A program made the translations under genes and the position numbers. This document shows positions 15,788 through 24,596 of a stretch of DNA of 64,000 bases, in pieces. How positions within the stretch are numbered: the first letter of the stretch is position 1; each line of letters begins with the position of its first letter. A model generated the notes under the pieces. The model made no database searches. It was given only the letters and a program-made list of their open reading frames with translations, and was not told where the DNA came from. Location of the stretch: contig NZ_JACSPO010000001.1 in assembly GCF_014837105.1 (NCBI RefSeq), positions 270,334-334,333 on the forward strand. Reading direction: 5' to 3'. The stretch comes from Oceanitalea stevensii. Lineage in GTDB: Bacteria > Actinomycetota > Actinomycetes > Actinomycetales > Actinomycetaceae.

Positions 15788-16270
15788 TCAGTCGAGCTGG
15801 ACGGTGCCGGAGTCCCCGCCGTCGTAGCGCTCACCGGCGACCTTGGACTTGATCATGCTGTAGAGCTGGACGACCTTGCCGCCGGGGGTGTCCCAGTACT
15901 GGGCGGCGTGGGTGTCCACCTTGAGCAGGACGACGCCGGGAGTGTCGGGGCCGTCGGGGAACCACGCCTCGACGAAGCTGTTCCACAGCTCCTCGGACTT
16001 CGCACGGTCGCGGACGACGGACGCGTTCCCGGTGACCGAGACCCACGAGTCGCCGGAGCTGAAGGAGACGTTGACCGCCGGGTTGGCGGCCACCTCGGAG
16101 ACGGCGTCGGAGCGGTCGTCGGCGAAGAACCACAGGTCGCCGTCGAACTCGACCTCCTGCAGGCCCATCGGCCGGCTCACCAGCCGCCCGTCGGCGTCGA
16201 CCGTCGTGAGCATGGCGATGCGAGCGTCCTTCATGAGCTCGGCGACCTTCTTGATTCCCTCGTCAGTCAT
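15788..16270 (-). CDS. Pyridoxamine 5'-phosphate oxidase-fold protein (general stress protein 26-like)
   Basis: A 160-residue split-barrel flavin-binding-fold protein. The pattern follows the stress protein 26 group: an N-terminal helix (DEGIKKVAELMKDARIAMLTT), then DADGRLVSRPM, DLWFFADDRS and VNVSFSSGDSWVSVTG strands, and a C-terminal WFPDGPDTPGVVLLKVDTH element. It lacks the active-site set expected for real PdxH and is shorter. FMN, FAD or F420 binding is plausible. ATG 16270 has AGGAGG upstream. Monocistronic, followed by a hairpin. Confidence 0.85.
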   Translation of the reverse strand: MTDEGIKKVAELMKDARIAMLTTVDADGRLVSRPMGLQEVEFDGDLWFFADDRSDAVSEVAANPAVNVSFSSGDSWVSVTGNASVVRDRAKSEELWNSFVEAWFPDGPDTPGVVLLKVDTHAAQYWDTPGGKVVQLYSMIKSKVAGERYDGGDSGTVQLD

Positions 16271-16355
16271 GTGTCCTCCTCGTGGGCAGCCGGCCCTCAC
16301 GGCCGGGACCTTCCCACCGAAACACGCGCTGCCGGGCCGCGCGACCGGAGGTGGG

Positions 16356-17168
16356 CTACGCCGTCGTGAGGTGCTCGCGCACCGCCGCGGCGACGGCGTC
16401 CGGGTCCAGCCGGTGGTCGGCGCCCGCCACCACACGGTGCCGGCCGCCGGGGAAGGCCTCCCCGACGGCGACGGCGGAGGCACGGAGCATCGGCCACGTC
16501 CCCTCCCCGTGGAGGGCCAGGACGGGCACGTCGACCGGCCCGAAGGCGGCCACCTCCGGGTAGCGACGCGACAGCGCGGTGTCGTAGACGGTGCTGGCCG
16601 CCAGCGCCTCGCGCTCCGCCCAGTCCGGCAGCCGGCGCATCTGCGCCACCACCTCGGCGGGCAGCCCGACGGCGGCGGTGAGGAACAGGGCGGCGGCGTC
16701 GCCCCGCCGGCCCTCGCCGATGAGGGCGTGGAGCTGCTCGGGCAGGTCGGGCGGCGCGGACAGCGGGAAGCCCGGGGTGGCGAGCGGCGGCTCGAAGACG
16801 ACGACCCGCGCCACGGGCAGGCCCGTCGCCGCGGCGGCGAGCGCGAGCAGCCCGCCGGAGGAGGAGCCGATGACGCTCACGCCGCTCCCGCCGTCGTCGT
16901 CCGCCTCACCGAGCGCCGCCTCCACCACCGCGGCCAGGTCCGCCAGCTCCCGCTCGACGGCGCCCTCGACGCCGGGGGAGCTGTCCCCGCTGTGCCCGCG
17001 CGAGCGCCGGTCGTAGACGGTGGTCCGGAGGTCGCCCGCCAGCGCGAGGGCCAGCGGCAGCGCGGAGGAGTGCTCGCTCAGCGCCCCGTTGACGACGACG
17101 GCGGGCGGCCCCTCGCCGACGCTCCGGCAGGCGATCGCCGTCCCGTCCTGCGACGTCACGTGGTCCAC
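16356..17168 (-). CDS. Alpha/beta hydrolase
   Basis: A 270-residue alpha/beta-hydrolase. The nucleophile elbow is VIGSSSGG near residue 105, the oxyanion segment is near VVVNGALSEHSS, the acid lies in VPVLALHGEGTW and the catalytic His in VVAGADHRLDPDA. YDRRSRGHSGDS is the typical strand 4 loop. GTG 17168 is chosen because AAGGGGAG sits directly upstream. Substrate is unknown; the fold covers esterases, lactonases and haloperoxidase-like enzymes. It is divergently oriented from the MFS gene at 17420. Confidence 0.85.
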   Translation of the reverse strand: MDHVTSQDGTAIACRSVGEGPPAVVVNGALSEHSSALPLALALAGDLRTTVYDRRSRGHSGDSSPGVEGAVERELADLAAVVEAALGEADDDGGSGVSVIGSSSGGLLALAAAATGLPVARVVVFEPPLATPGFPLSAPPDLPEQLHALIGEGRRGDAAALFLTAAVGLPAEVVAQMRRLPDWAEREALAASTVYDTALSRRYPEVAAFGPVDVPVLALHGEGTWPMLRASAVAVGEAFPGGRHRVVAGADHRLDPDAVAAAVREHLTTA

Positions 17169-17419
17169 GGGGCTCCCCTTCCTCGAGGCAGCCGCCCGGC
17201 ACGGCCGGCTGCCGTGGTCGGGGCACAGCCTGCCACCGGCCCGTCCGCGACGGAAGGGGTGACGCATCACTCGTCTCACGGGCCCGGTCCGGGCGGCGGT
17301 GCGGGGGCCCGCGCTCGTAGTGTTGACAGCGAGCCGTCACGCCGTCGGCCGCGTGCCCGTCCGCCGCGGCCGCGTGCCCTCCCGGCCGGCTCTCTTCCGC
17401 GTCACCGAGGAGTCTGCCT

Positions 17420-18619
17420 GTGCCCATCGCCATCCTCGCCCTCGCGCTCGGCACCTTCGGGATCGGCACCACCGAGTTCGTCATCATGGGGATGCTGCCG
17501 ATCGTCGGTGCGGACCTGGGCGTGGACGTCCCGACCGCGGGGCAGTACGTGTCCTCCTACGCGATCGGCGTCGTCGTCGGTGCGCCGCTCCTCACCGCGC
17601 TGACCGTGCGCCTGGCCCGCCGCTGGACCCTGGTCGGCCTGCTCGTCCTCTTCACGCTCGGCAACCTGCTGTCCGCGCTCGCCCCCACGCACGAGGCGCT
17701 GCTCGCCACGCGCTTCCTCACCGGGCTGCCGCACGGCGCGTTCTTCGGGGTCGGGGTGCTCGTCGCGGCCTCGCTCGTCGCCCCGGGCCGCCGCGGCCGG
17801 GCGATGGCCACGGTGGTGCTCGGCCTCACGGTCGCCAACGTCGTCGGCGTCCCGGCGGGCACCTTCATCGCCCAGCAGCTCGGGTGGCGCTGGACCTTCG
17901 CCGCGATCGCGCTCGTCGGGGTCGTCGCGACGGTCGCCGTCGGCGTCCTCGCCCCGCGCGGGGAACGGGACACGACCGCCGCCGGCTCGCTGCGCGCGGA
18001 GCTCGCCGCCTTCGCCCGCCCGCAGGTGCTCCTCACGCTCGCCGTCGTCATCTTCGGGCTGGGCGGCCTGTTCGCCAGCTACAGCTACGTGACGCCGATG
18101 CTCACCGACGTCGCGGGGCTCGCGGAGTCCTCGGTGCCGTGGGTGCTCGTCCTCGTGGGCGTCGGCATGACGGCCGGCTCCTTCCTCGGCGGGCGCATGT
18201 CCGACCGCAGCACCCTCGCGACCCTCGCCGGCGGTCTCGTCGTCGTCATCGCTGTGCTCCTCGCCCTCACCGCGTTCCTCGACAGCCCGGCCGTCGCCGT
18301 CGTGCTCCTCGTCCTCCTCGGCTTCGGCAGCCTCGCCCTCGGCCCGGCGATCCAGATGCGGATCGTCGAGCAGGCCGGGGGTGCGCCGACCATGGTCTCC
18401 GCCGGCGTGCAGTCCGCCTTCAACATCGCCAACACGATCGGCGCGTGGCTGGGCGGCGCCGTCATCGCCGCCGGTGCGGGCCTGCGTGCCCCCAACCTCG
18501 TCGGTGCGGCGCTGGCCGTCGTCGGCCTGGTCATCCTCGGCGCCTCCGCGCTCCTCGAGCTGCGGCAGCGCCGGACGACGACGACGGCGCAGCCCGAGCC
18601 GGTCCCGGCCGCGGCGTAG
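17420..18619 (+). CDS. MFS transporter, AraJ/arabinose-efflux type (DHA1)
   Basis: A 399-residue transporter with about 12 predicted helices. The N-terminus (ALGTFGIGTTEFVIMGMLP) is diagnostic of the AraJ/YdhP/CmlR branch of drug:H+ antiporters. VGAPLLTALTVRLARRW is the motif A loop and RFLTGLPHGAFFGVG the motif B helix. The GTG start at 17420 has GAGGAG eight bases upstream. Likely exports sugars or small drugs such as chloramphenicol-like compounds (family inference). It ends eight bases before the flavohemoglobin stop, convergent. Confidence 0.9.
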   Translation: MPIAILALALGTFGIGTTEFVIMGMLPIVGADLGVDVPTAGQYVSSYAIGVVVGAPLLTALTVRLARRWTLVGLLVLFTLGNLLSALAPTHEALLATRFLTGLPHGAFFGVGVLVAASLVAPGRRGRAMATVVLGLTVANVVGVPAGTFIAQQLGWRWTFAAIALVGVVATVAVGVLAPRGERDTTAAGSLRAELAAFARPQVLLTLAVVIFGLGGLFASYSYVTPMLTDVAGLAESSVPWVLVLVGVGMTAGSFLGGRMSDRSTLATLAGGLVVVIAVLLALTAFLDSPAVAVVLLVLLGFGSLALGPAIQMRIVEQAGGAPTMVSAGVQSAFNIANTIGAWLGGAVIAAGAGLRAPNLVGAALAVVGLVILGASALLELRQRRTTTTAQPEPVPAAA

Positions 18620-18627
18620 CGCTCGCC

Positions 18628-19872
18628 TCAGGCGGGCAGCAGCCAGTCGTTGGGGGCGAAGAGCTCGTAGTGCACCCGTGCCGGGGGCACGTGGGCCTTG
18701 TCGAGCTGGTCCCGCACCGCCTGGAGGAAGCCGCTGGGGCCGCAGACGAGGATCTCGGCCTCGGGGTCGAGCGTGACGGCGCCGAGGTCCATGAACCCGG
18801 TCCGCGCCCCGGGGGCGGTGCCCTGCTCGAACCACGTGTGCAGCTCGGCGCGGGCCAGCCGGCCCACCACCGCGCGCAGCTCGTCGACGAGAGCGGCGTC
18901 GTCGGCGTCGCGGTCGGCGTGCAGCAGGGTGACCGGCCGGTCGGCCTCCCGGTCGGCGAGGTGGTGGAGGATCCCGAGCATCGGGGTGAGGCCGATGCCC
19001 GCCGACACGAGGACGACCGGCCCGCTGCCGGCCTGCTCGACCGTGAGGTCGCCGAAGGGCAGCGTCACCTGGAGGTCGTCACCGGCGTGCAGGTTCGCGT
19101 GCAGCCACGTGGAGACCTCGCCGGCCGGGTCGCCGGCGGTGGGGGCGACGCGCTTGACGGTGATCCGCCACCGCCCGGTGCCGGTGGGACCGGACAGGCT
19201 GTACTGACGCAGCTGGCGGGCGCCGTCGGGCAGGGGCACGCCGACGGAGACGTACTGCCCAGGCACGAAGTCCGGGAGCGGTCGGCCGGTGTCGGGCGAG
19301 GCGAGCACGAAGGAGGCGACGTCGGTGGACTCCTCGACGCGCTCGACCACCCGCGCGGTGCGGAAGACGTCACCGGGCGCGACGCCGGCGCCCGCGTAGA
19401 GGTCCTCCTCGAAGGCGATGAGCGTGCGCGCCATGATCCAGTAGACCGAGTCCCACGCGGCGGCGACCTCGGCCGTGACGACGTCGTCGCCCAGCACCTC
19501 GACGATCGCCGCGAAGAGGTGCTCGTGGACCACCTGGTACTGCTCCGGCGTGATGCCGAGGGAGGCGTGCTTGTGCCCGATCCGCTCGAGGAGCTCGCGC
19601 GGGCTGGGGGAGTCGGGGGTGACGAGGAGGGTGGCGACGGTGGCGACCGAGGCCGCGAGCGCCTTCTGCTGGGCGCCCTGGGCCTGGTTGCCGCGGTTGA
19701 AGGTGTCGCGCAGCAGCTCCGGGTGGGCGGCGAACATCCGGCGGTAGAACGTCGGGGCGATGTCACCGATCCTGCTGCCCACCAGCGGCAGGGTGGCCGT
19801 GACGACGGCCTCGTGCTCCGGGCTCAGGCGCTCCTCGACGGTGGCGGTCGGGATCTCGAGCTGTGCGGTCAT
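18628..19872 (-). CDS. hmp: Flavohemoglobin, nitric oxide dioxygenase
   Basis: A 414-residue three-domain protein of standard length. Residues about 15-150 form the globin, with the proximal-side segment ITPEQYQVVHEHLFAAI. Residues about 165-265 are the FAD domain (RQYSLSG). Residues about 275-410 are the NAD(P) domain (VLVSAGIGLTPMLGIL, CGPSGF, and the C-terminal YELFAPN). It converts NO and O2 to nitrate with NADPH, protecting against nitrosative stress in the cytoplasm. GAGGGGAC precedes ATG 19872. No NsrR-type regulator gene is adjacent. Confidence 0.93.
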   Translation of the reverse strand: MTAQLEIPTATVEERLSPEHEAVVTATLPLVGSRIGDIAPTFYRRMFAAHPELLRDTFNRGNQAQGAQQKALAASVATVATLLVTPDSPSPRELLERIGHKHASLGITPEQYQVVHEHLFAAIVEVLGDDVVTAEVAAAWDSVYWIMARTLIAFEEDLYAGAGVAPGDVFRTARVVERVEESTDVASFVLASPDTGRPLPDFVPGQYVSVGVPLPDGARQLRQYSLSGPTGTGRWRITVKRVAPTAGDPAGEVSTWLHANLHAGDDLQVTLPFGDLTVEQAGSGPVVLVSAGIGLTPMLGILHHLADREADRPVTLLHADRDADDAALVDELRAVVGRLARAELHTWFEQGTAPGARTGFMDLGAVTLDPEAEILVCGPSGFLQAVRDQLDKAHVPPARVHYELFAPNDWLLPA

Positions 19873-20072
19873 GGTGTCCCCTCGTGTCGTGTCCGTGGCG
19901 ACAGCGAGAGGCGGTGCGGCCGGCAGCCCCCCGGTGCCTCCCCGACCCTAGGGACGTGCGTGCGTGCCCGAGCCGGGACCAAGGTCCTCGCACGCCGGCG
20001 GGGCGGCGCCCGTCGATAGGGTGGTGACGCGGCCGGCGCAGGCCGCGGTGTCGACCCAGGGGAGTGACCGGC

Positions 20073-20765
20073 ATGACCGCAGCGACCACCACCGTCCGCG
20101 TCCCCGACGGCGACATGCCCGCCCACCTGTGGCTCCCGCCGTCGGGAACCGGGCCGGGTCTTGTGCTGCTGCAGGAGATCTTCGGGGTGTCGGGGTACAT
20201 CCGCTCGCGCGCCGCGGACCTGGCCGCGCTCGGGTACGTCGTGCTGGCGCCGGAGCTGTACTGGCGCGCGGAGGGGAGCGTCGACGAGTCGAGCGAGGAG
20301 TTCCTCGAGCAGGGCATGGCGCTGGCGGCGCAGCTGGACTGGGAGACGACCGTGGCCGACGCCGCCGCCTCGGTGGGGGCGTTACGCTCGCGGCCGGAGG
20401 TGGCCGGCGGCGTGGGGGTGCTCGGCTTCTGCTTCGGCGGGGGCGTGGCCTTCAACGTGGCGGCCGTGACGGACGTCGACGTGCTCGTCGCCTACTACGG
20501 CTCCGCGCTGCCGCAGCTGCTCGGCCTCGCGGGCAGCGTGAGCGCGCCGAGCCTGCACCACTTCGGCACCGCCGACGCCTACATCCCGATGGTGACGGTC
20601 GAGGAGATCCGCACGGCGGTCGCCGGGCCCGAGGTCGAGCTCCACCTGCACGACGGCGCGGGCCACGCCTTCGACAACCCGAACCCGCTGTTCCACCACG
20701 AGCGGGCGAGTGCGGACGCCTGGCGGCTCACGACCGAGTTCCTCGCCCGGCGCCTGCCCGTCTGA
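20073..20765 (+). CDS. Dienelactone hydrolase family protein
   Basis: A 230-residue alpha/beta-hydrolase of the DLH family. The catalytic triad is visible: Cys nucleophile in GFCFGGG, Asp in GTADAYIP and His in GAGHAFDN. The oxyanion region reads LLQEIFGVSGYIRSRAADLA, typical of carboxymethylenebutenolidases. ATG 20073 has GGGGAG eight bases upstream, better than the GTG at 20064. True substrate may be a lactone or ester other than dienelactone, since no catechol pathway genes are nearby. Confidence 0.88.
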   Translation: MTAATTTVRVPDGDMPAHLWLPPSGTGPGLVLLQEIFGVSGYIRSRAADLAALGYVVLAPELYWRAEGSVDESSEEFLEQGMALAAQLDWETTVADAAASVGALRSRPEVAGGVGVLGFCFGGGVAFNVAAVTDVDVLVAYYGSALPQLLGLAGSVSAPSLHHFGTADAYIPMVTVEEIRTAVAGPEVELHLHDGAGHAFDNPNPLFHHERASADAWRLTTEFLARRLPV

Positions 20766-20907
20766 GCCTCGCACCTGACTGCTCCACAGAGCGGCCTGGT
20801 GTCCTGGCCTCGCGGCGGCCTGTGGAGGGCGGCCGCACCGGCCATCGACCGCGAGCGATCCTCGGTGTGGCACCGCAGCCGCGGGCCGGGACCGAGGGGA
20901 GAGACCC

Positions 20908-21600
20908 ATGGCAGAGACGCCGATGGAGGAGATGGAGCCGTGGGAGCGCGACGTCGGGTTTGCCCTCGAGGAGCCGGTGACGGTGTGGCCGCGGCGCCCT
21001 GCGCCCGCGCGTGAGCAACCGCCGAACGCGGGGCAGCCGTGGACGGACGCGGAGTACGAGGAGATCCTCGCCGCCGCCCGGGAGGGCGTCACCGACATGG
21101 ACCACGTCGCCACGCGGCTCGGGCGCTCGCGGAACCCGACGCTGATGAAGGCGAGACGGCTGCTGCCACCGGCCGAGCGCTCGGCCCCGCCGGACCGCGT
21201 CATGCGGATGCTGCGCGAGCACCTCGAGGAGCCGGACTACGACTGGGAGCGGGTCACCCTGGAGGAGCTGCCGCCGCGGCCGGTCATCAACCCGCCCGCG
21301 CTCACGGGGATCGCGGGGGTGGACCGGGAGGACCTCGTGCGGATCTGCTACGCCCTGGCGCTCGCTGGCGGCGTGGCGGGTGAGGACCTCATGTCGCGGG
21401 TGACGCGAGAGGTGCTCAAGCGCGGGCTGACGTTCGCGCTCATCGAGCTGCGGGTGGACCGGCTGCTGCACCTGGGGGCGGAGGTCACGTGGGACGAGGC
21501 CCGTGCCGACGCCGGTCGCTGGGTCAACACCGTCCTGTCGCCGGTCGCGCCCGAGTGGCCCTACCTGGAGGAGGAGCACGTCGTGCCGCCCTACTGGTGA
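20908..21600 (+). CDS. Hypothetical protein with SANT/HTH-like N-terminal motif
   Basis: A 230-residue soluble protein. Residues about 42-85 (PWTDAEYEEILAAAREGVT, then DHVATRLGRS) look like a Myb/SANT or sigma-like helix-turn-helix found in actinobacterial proteins of unknown role. The C-terminal half (ITGIAGVDREDLV-like helices, LTFALIELRVDRLLHLGAEV) is helical, with no catalytic motif. GAGGGGAGAGACCC precedes the ATG. Could be a DNA-binding accessory protein; function not assigned. Confidence 0.68.
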   Translation: MAETPMEEMEPWERDVGFALEEPVTVWPRRPAPAREQPPNAGQPWTDAEYEEILAAAREGVTDMDHVATRLGRSRNPTLMKARRLLPPAERSAPPDRVMRMLREHLEEPDYDWERVTLEELPPRPVINPPALTGIAGVDREDLVRICYALALAGGVAGEDLMSRVTREVLKRGLTFALIELRVDRLLHLGAEVTWDEARADAGRWVNTVLSPVAPEWPYLEEEHVVPPYW

Positions 21601-21679
21601 GCGGCGGCTGCGGCGGGGCGCTGCGCCGTCGTCCATGATGGACCGAGCCCCCGCCCGACCGACCGACGGAGCCCTCGCC

Positions 21680-22621
21680 GTGAAGATCCTCCTGCCCGAC
21701 TCGCTGCCGCTGGACCCGACGCTGCCCGACGGCGTCGACGCGGTCACGTACGACGCGTCGCGTCCCGTGCCGCCCGAGCACCGTGACGCGGAGGCGCTGG
21801 TCGTGTGGGGCGGCTCGCGGGAGCACCTGGCGGAGGTTGCGGGGGAGATGCCCAACCTGCGCTGGGTGCAGTCTTTGGCTGCCGGGCCGGACTCGGTGCT
21901 CGCCGCGGGTTTCCCCGACGACGTCGTCATCACCTCGGGTGCCGGGCTGCACAGCCCGACGGTCACCGAGCACGCGCTCGCGCTGGTCCTCGCGCTGCTG
22001 CGGCGTCTGCCGCAGGCGGCGGAGGCCCAGGCCGCGCACCGGTGGGACCGCCGCATCGGCGGGGTCCAGCCGCTGCACCCGGAGGGCGCGGTCACCACGC
22101 TCATCGGGGCGCGGGTGCTCGTGTGGGGCTTCGGCAACATCGGGCAGACCCTGGCACCGGTGCTGAAGTCGCTCGGCGCGACGGTGCGCGGCGTGGCGAG
22201 GAGCGCGGGGGAGCGGGCCGGCTTCGAGGTGGTCGCCGAGGAGGACGTCGAGGCGGAGCTGGCGCGGACGGACGTGCTCGTCATGATCCTGCCGTCCACG
22301 CCGGCGACGGACAAGGCACTCGACGCGCGGCGGTTCGCCGCGCTGCCGGAGCACGCCTACGTCGTCAACGTCGGGCGCGGCTCCACCGTCGACGAGGACG
22401 CCCTGCTCACCGCCCTCACCGACGGGTCGATCGCCGGCGCCGCACTGGACGTCACCGCCGTCGAGCCACTGCCCGAGGACTCGCCGCTGTGGGACGCACC
22501 GAACCTCGTCATCACCCCGCACGGGGCGGGTGGCCGGCCGGTGGGTGCCGACGAGCTCGTCACCCACAACCTGCGCGCGCTCGTCGAGGGCCGGGAGCTG
22601 CGCAACGTCGTCGAGCGGTAG
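21680..22621 (+). CDS. D-isomer 2-hydroxyacid dehydrogenase
   Basis: A 313-residue NAD(P)-dependent dehydrogenase of the PGDH/GHRB family. The Rossmann motif is VLVWGFGNIGQTLAPVLKSLGA near residue 150. Catalytic residues are the Arg in NVGRGSTVDE, the Glu in AVEPLP and the His in ITPHGAG. GTG 21680 with CGGAG upstream gives the usual family length; ATGs at 21635 and 21638 would add a 15-residue tail unlike the family. Substrate is probably glyoxylate/hydroxypyruvate or another 2-keto acid. Confidence 0.88.
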   Translation: MKILLPDSLPLDPTLPDGVDAVTYDASRPVPPEHRDAEALVVWGGSREHLAEVAGEMPNLRWVQSLAAGPDSVLAAGFPDDVVITSGAGLHSPTVTEHALALVLALLRRLPQAAEAQAAHRWDRRIGGVQPLHPEGAVTTLIGARVLVWGFGNIGQTLAPVLKSLGATVRGVARSAGERAGFEVVAEEDVEAELARTDVLVMILPSTPATDKALDARRFAALPEHAYVVNVGRGSTVDEDALLTALTDGSIAGAALDVTAVEPLPEDSPLWDAPNLVITPHGAGGRPVGADELVTHNLRALVEGRELRNVVER

Positions 22622-22676
22622 TGCCTCAACCTTCCGCTCGGCCTGCCGATAGATCGGAGGACGAGGGGAGACAGGT

Positions 22677-23285
22677 ATGGACGGGGTGCTCTCGATCACC
22701 CAGCGGATCGCGGGGATCCAGGCGCAGCTGACGGCACTGTCGACGCCGCCACCGGCGACCGTGGACACCTCCGGCATCTTCGACCGGCTCTTCTCGCAGG
22801 CGGCCGGGGAGTTCGCGCCGGTCACCGCAGCCGCGGCCCCTGCTGTCGCCGCTCCGACCGGTGTGCTCAACGCCCAGGGCGTGCCCGCCGACCTCGCGAT
22901 GTACGACAACGGCAAGATCCCGGCGCAGGCGCTGGCCCCGATCGGCACGACCGGTCACAGCATGTGGGCACCCGCGGCGGCGAACTTCGAGAAGCTCCTC
23001 GCGGACGCCAAGGCCGACGGCGTGGACATCGGCATCAACGACTCCTACCGCACCTACGAGCGGCAGGTCGAGCTCGTCGACCGCCTCGGGCTCTACAACG
23101 ACGGCGGGCTGGCCGCGGTCCCGGGCACGAGCAACCACGGCTGGGGCCGGGCGGTGGACCTCCACCTCAACGGCGAGGCCCTCACCTGGATGCGCGCCAA
23201 CGGTGAGAAGTACGGCTTCGTCGAGGACACCCCCCGTGAGACCTGGCACTGGGCCTTCTACCCCGACCGGGTGCAGTCCCCGTAG
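22677..23285 (+). CDS. M15 family D,D-carboxypeptidase/peptidase (VanY-like)
   Basis: A 202-residue protein. The C-terminal half holds the M15 zinc site: SNHGWGRAVDLH (SxHxxGxAxD, His and Asp ligands) and TWHWAF (third ligand), with YRTYERQVEL before it. The N-terminal 60 residues are helical and Ala/Pro-rich (SITQRIAGIQAQLTAL) without a signal peptide. This head resembles that of M15 proteins coded beside flagellar or other exported structures, where the peptidase may be delivered by a dedicated apparatus, but no such genes are near. It would cut peptidoglycan stem peptides. Confidence 0.82.
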   Translation: MDGVLSITQRIAGIQAQLTALSTPPPATVDTSGIFDRLFSQAAGEFAPVTAAAAPAVAAPTGVLNAQGVPADLAMYDNGKIPAQALAPIGTTGHSMWAPAAANFEKLLADAKADGVDIGINDSYRTYERQVELVDRLGLYNDGGLAAVPGTSNHGWGRAVDLHLNGEALTWMRANGEKYGFVEDTPRETWHWAFYPDRVQSP

Positions 23286-23312
23286 CCCCGGGCGATCGCC
23301 TACCGTGGCCGG

Positions 23313-24380
23313 ATGAGCGTCACACCCGATCTGCAGCCCGTCCTGCCCCCGCACGAGGTCCGACTGGGCCTGGACACCTTCGGCGACATGACCGTCGACG
23401 AGGACGGTCGTCCGCGCACCTTCGGCCAGGTGCTGCGCGAGGTGGTGGAGCAGGGCATGCTCGCCGACGAGGTGGGAGTGGACGCCATCGGCCTCGGTGA
23501 GCACCACCGGGACGACTTCGCCATCTCCGCGCCCGAGATCGTGCTCGGCGCGATCGCCTCGCGGACGAGCCGGATCCTGCTCGGCACCGCCGTGACGGTG
23601 CTCAGCTCCGACGACCCCGTCCGCGTCTACGAGAAGATGGCGACCCTCGACGGCGTCTCCGGCGGTCGCGCCGAGGTCACCCTGGGCCGCGGCTCCTTCA
23701 CCGAGTCCTTCCCGCTGTTCGGGCTCAACCTCTCCGACTACGAGCGGCTCTTCTCCGAGAAGCTCGACCTCTTCGCGCTGCTGCGCAGTGAGGAGCCGGT
23801 CAGCTGGGAGGGGACCCTGCGCGGTCCGCTGCGTGACGCCCAGGTGTACCCGAAGACCGAGGCCGGGACGCTGCGGACGTGGATCGGCGTGGGTGGGTCG
23901 CCGGAGTCGGTGGTCCGCGCGGCGCGGTACGGCTTCCCGATGATGCTCGCCATCATCGGTGGGGAGCCCTCGCGCTTCGCGCCCTTCGCCGACCTCTACC
24001 GCCGGGCGCTGACGGAGCTGGGCCGGCCCGAGCTCCCCGTGGGCGTGCACGCGCCCGGCTTCGTCGCCGCGACCGACGAGGAGGCCCGCGAGCTGATGTT
24101 CCCGCACTTCAAGGCGAACCGTGACCGCATCGGCGCCGAGCGTGGCTGGGGGCCCACCACCCGTATGCAGTTCGACATGGAGGTGGAGAACGGGGCCGTG
24201 TTCGCCGGCTCGCCCGAGACCGTCGCCCAGAAGATCGCCAAGACCGTGCGCCAGCTCGGGCTCAGCCGCTTCGACCTCAAGTACAGCAACGGACCGATGC
24301 CCCACCGCCACAGCCTCGAGGCGATCCGGCTGTACGGCACCGAGGTGATCCCGCGGGTGCGGGAGCTGCTCGCGGGCTGA
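23313..24380 (+). CDS. LLM-class flavin-dependent oxidoreductase
   Basis: A 355-residue bacterial luciferase-like monooxygenase fold. Typical stretches are the N-terminal GLDTFGDM strand, ADEVGVDAIGLGEHHRDDFAISAPE around residue 55 (read in part), the SGGRAEVTLGRGSF loop and the GSPETVAQKI helix near residue 295. The family uses FMNH2 or F420 to oxidise or reduce diverse substrates. No partner flavin reductase is adjacent. Start ATG 23313 is only weakly supported by its upstream sequence but matches family length. Confidence 0.88.
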   Translation: MSVTPDLQPVLPPHEVRLGLDTFGDMTVDEDGRPRTFGQVLREVVEQGMLADEVGVDAIGLGEHHRDDFAISAPEIVLGAIASRTSRILLGTAVTVLSSDDPVRVYEKMATLDGVSGGRAEVTLGRGSFTESFPLFGLNLSDYERLFSEKLDLFALLRSEEPVSWEGTLRGPLRDAQVYPKTEAGTLRTWIGVGGSPESVVRAARYGFPMMLAIIGGEPSRFAPFADLYRRALTELGRPELPVGVHAPGFVAATDEEARELMFPHFKANRDRIGAERGWGPTTRMQFDMEVENGAVFAGSPETVAQKIAKTVRQLGLSRFDLKYSNGPMPHRHSLEAIRLYGTEVIPRVRELLAG

Positions 24381-24390
24381 GGGATCGCGG

Positions 24391-24549
24391 GGGCTCGTCG
24401 CTCGCCGCCACGCGTCGCGCGTCGCGTGTCGCGCGTCGCCACTCGCTGGCGCTCGCCGTCGCTCGCTGGCGCTCGCCGTTGCGCGCCCTGCTCGCCGTCG
24501 CTCGCGTCGCTCGCGCCGCTCGCGCGCGCTGCTCGCCGCCGCTCGCCGG
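24391..24549. repeat. CGCTCGC-rich simple-repeat tract
   Basis: About 160 bases made almost only of variants of CGCTCGC, GTCGCGCGTCGC and GCTCGCCGTCGC. Within it an 18-base unit, CTCGCTGGCGCTCGCCGT, occurs at 24442-24459 and again at 24462-24479. It lies just after the LLM gene and before the end of the HNH gene and is not coding. Confidence 0.7.
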
Positions 24550-24596
24550 TGGCCCGTGTTCGGGGGCGAAGGCCGGGGGCCGACGTCAGTGTCCGG

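Noticed and set aside
14052..15827. 591-codon frame antisense to the MFS transporter
   Set aside because: Its Arg/Glu/Asp/Gly-rich, repeat-like composition is the mirror of a GC-rich membrane protein gene; the minus-strand MFS product has full family motifs.
24391..24549. CRISPR-like array
   Set aside because: Units are short, degenerate and without unique spacers, and no cas gene is present.
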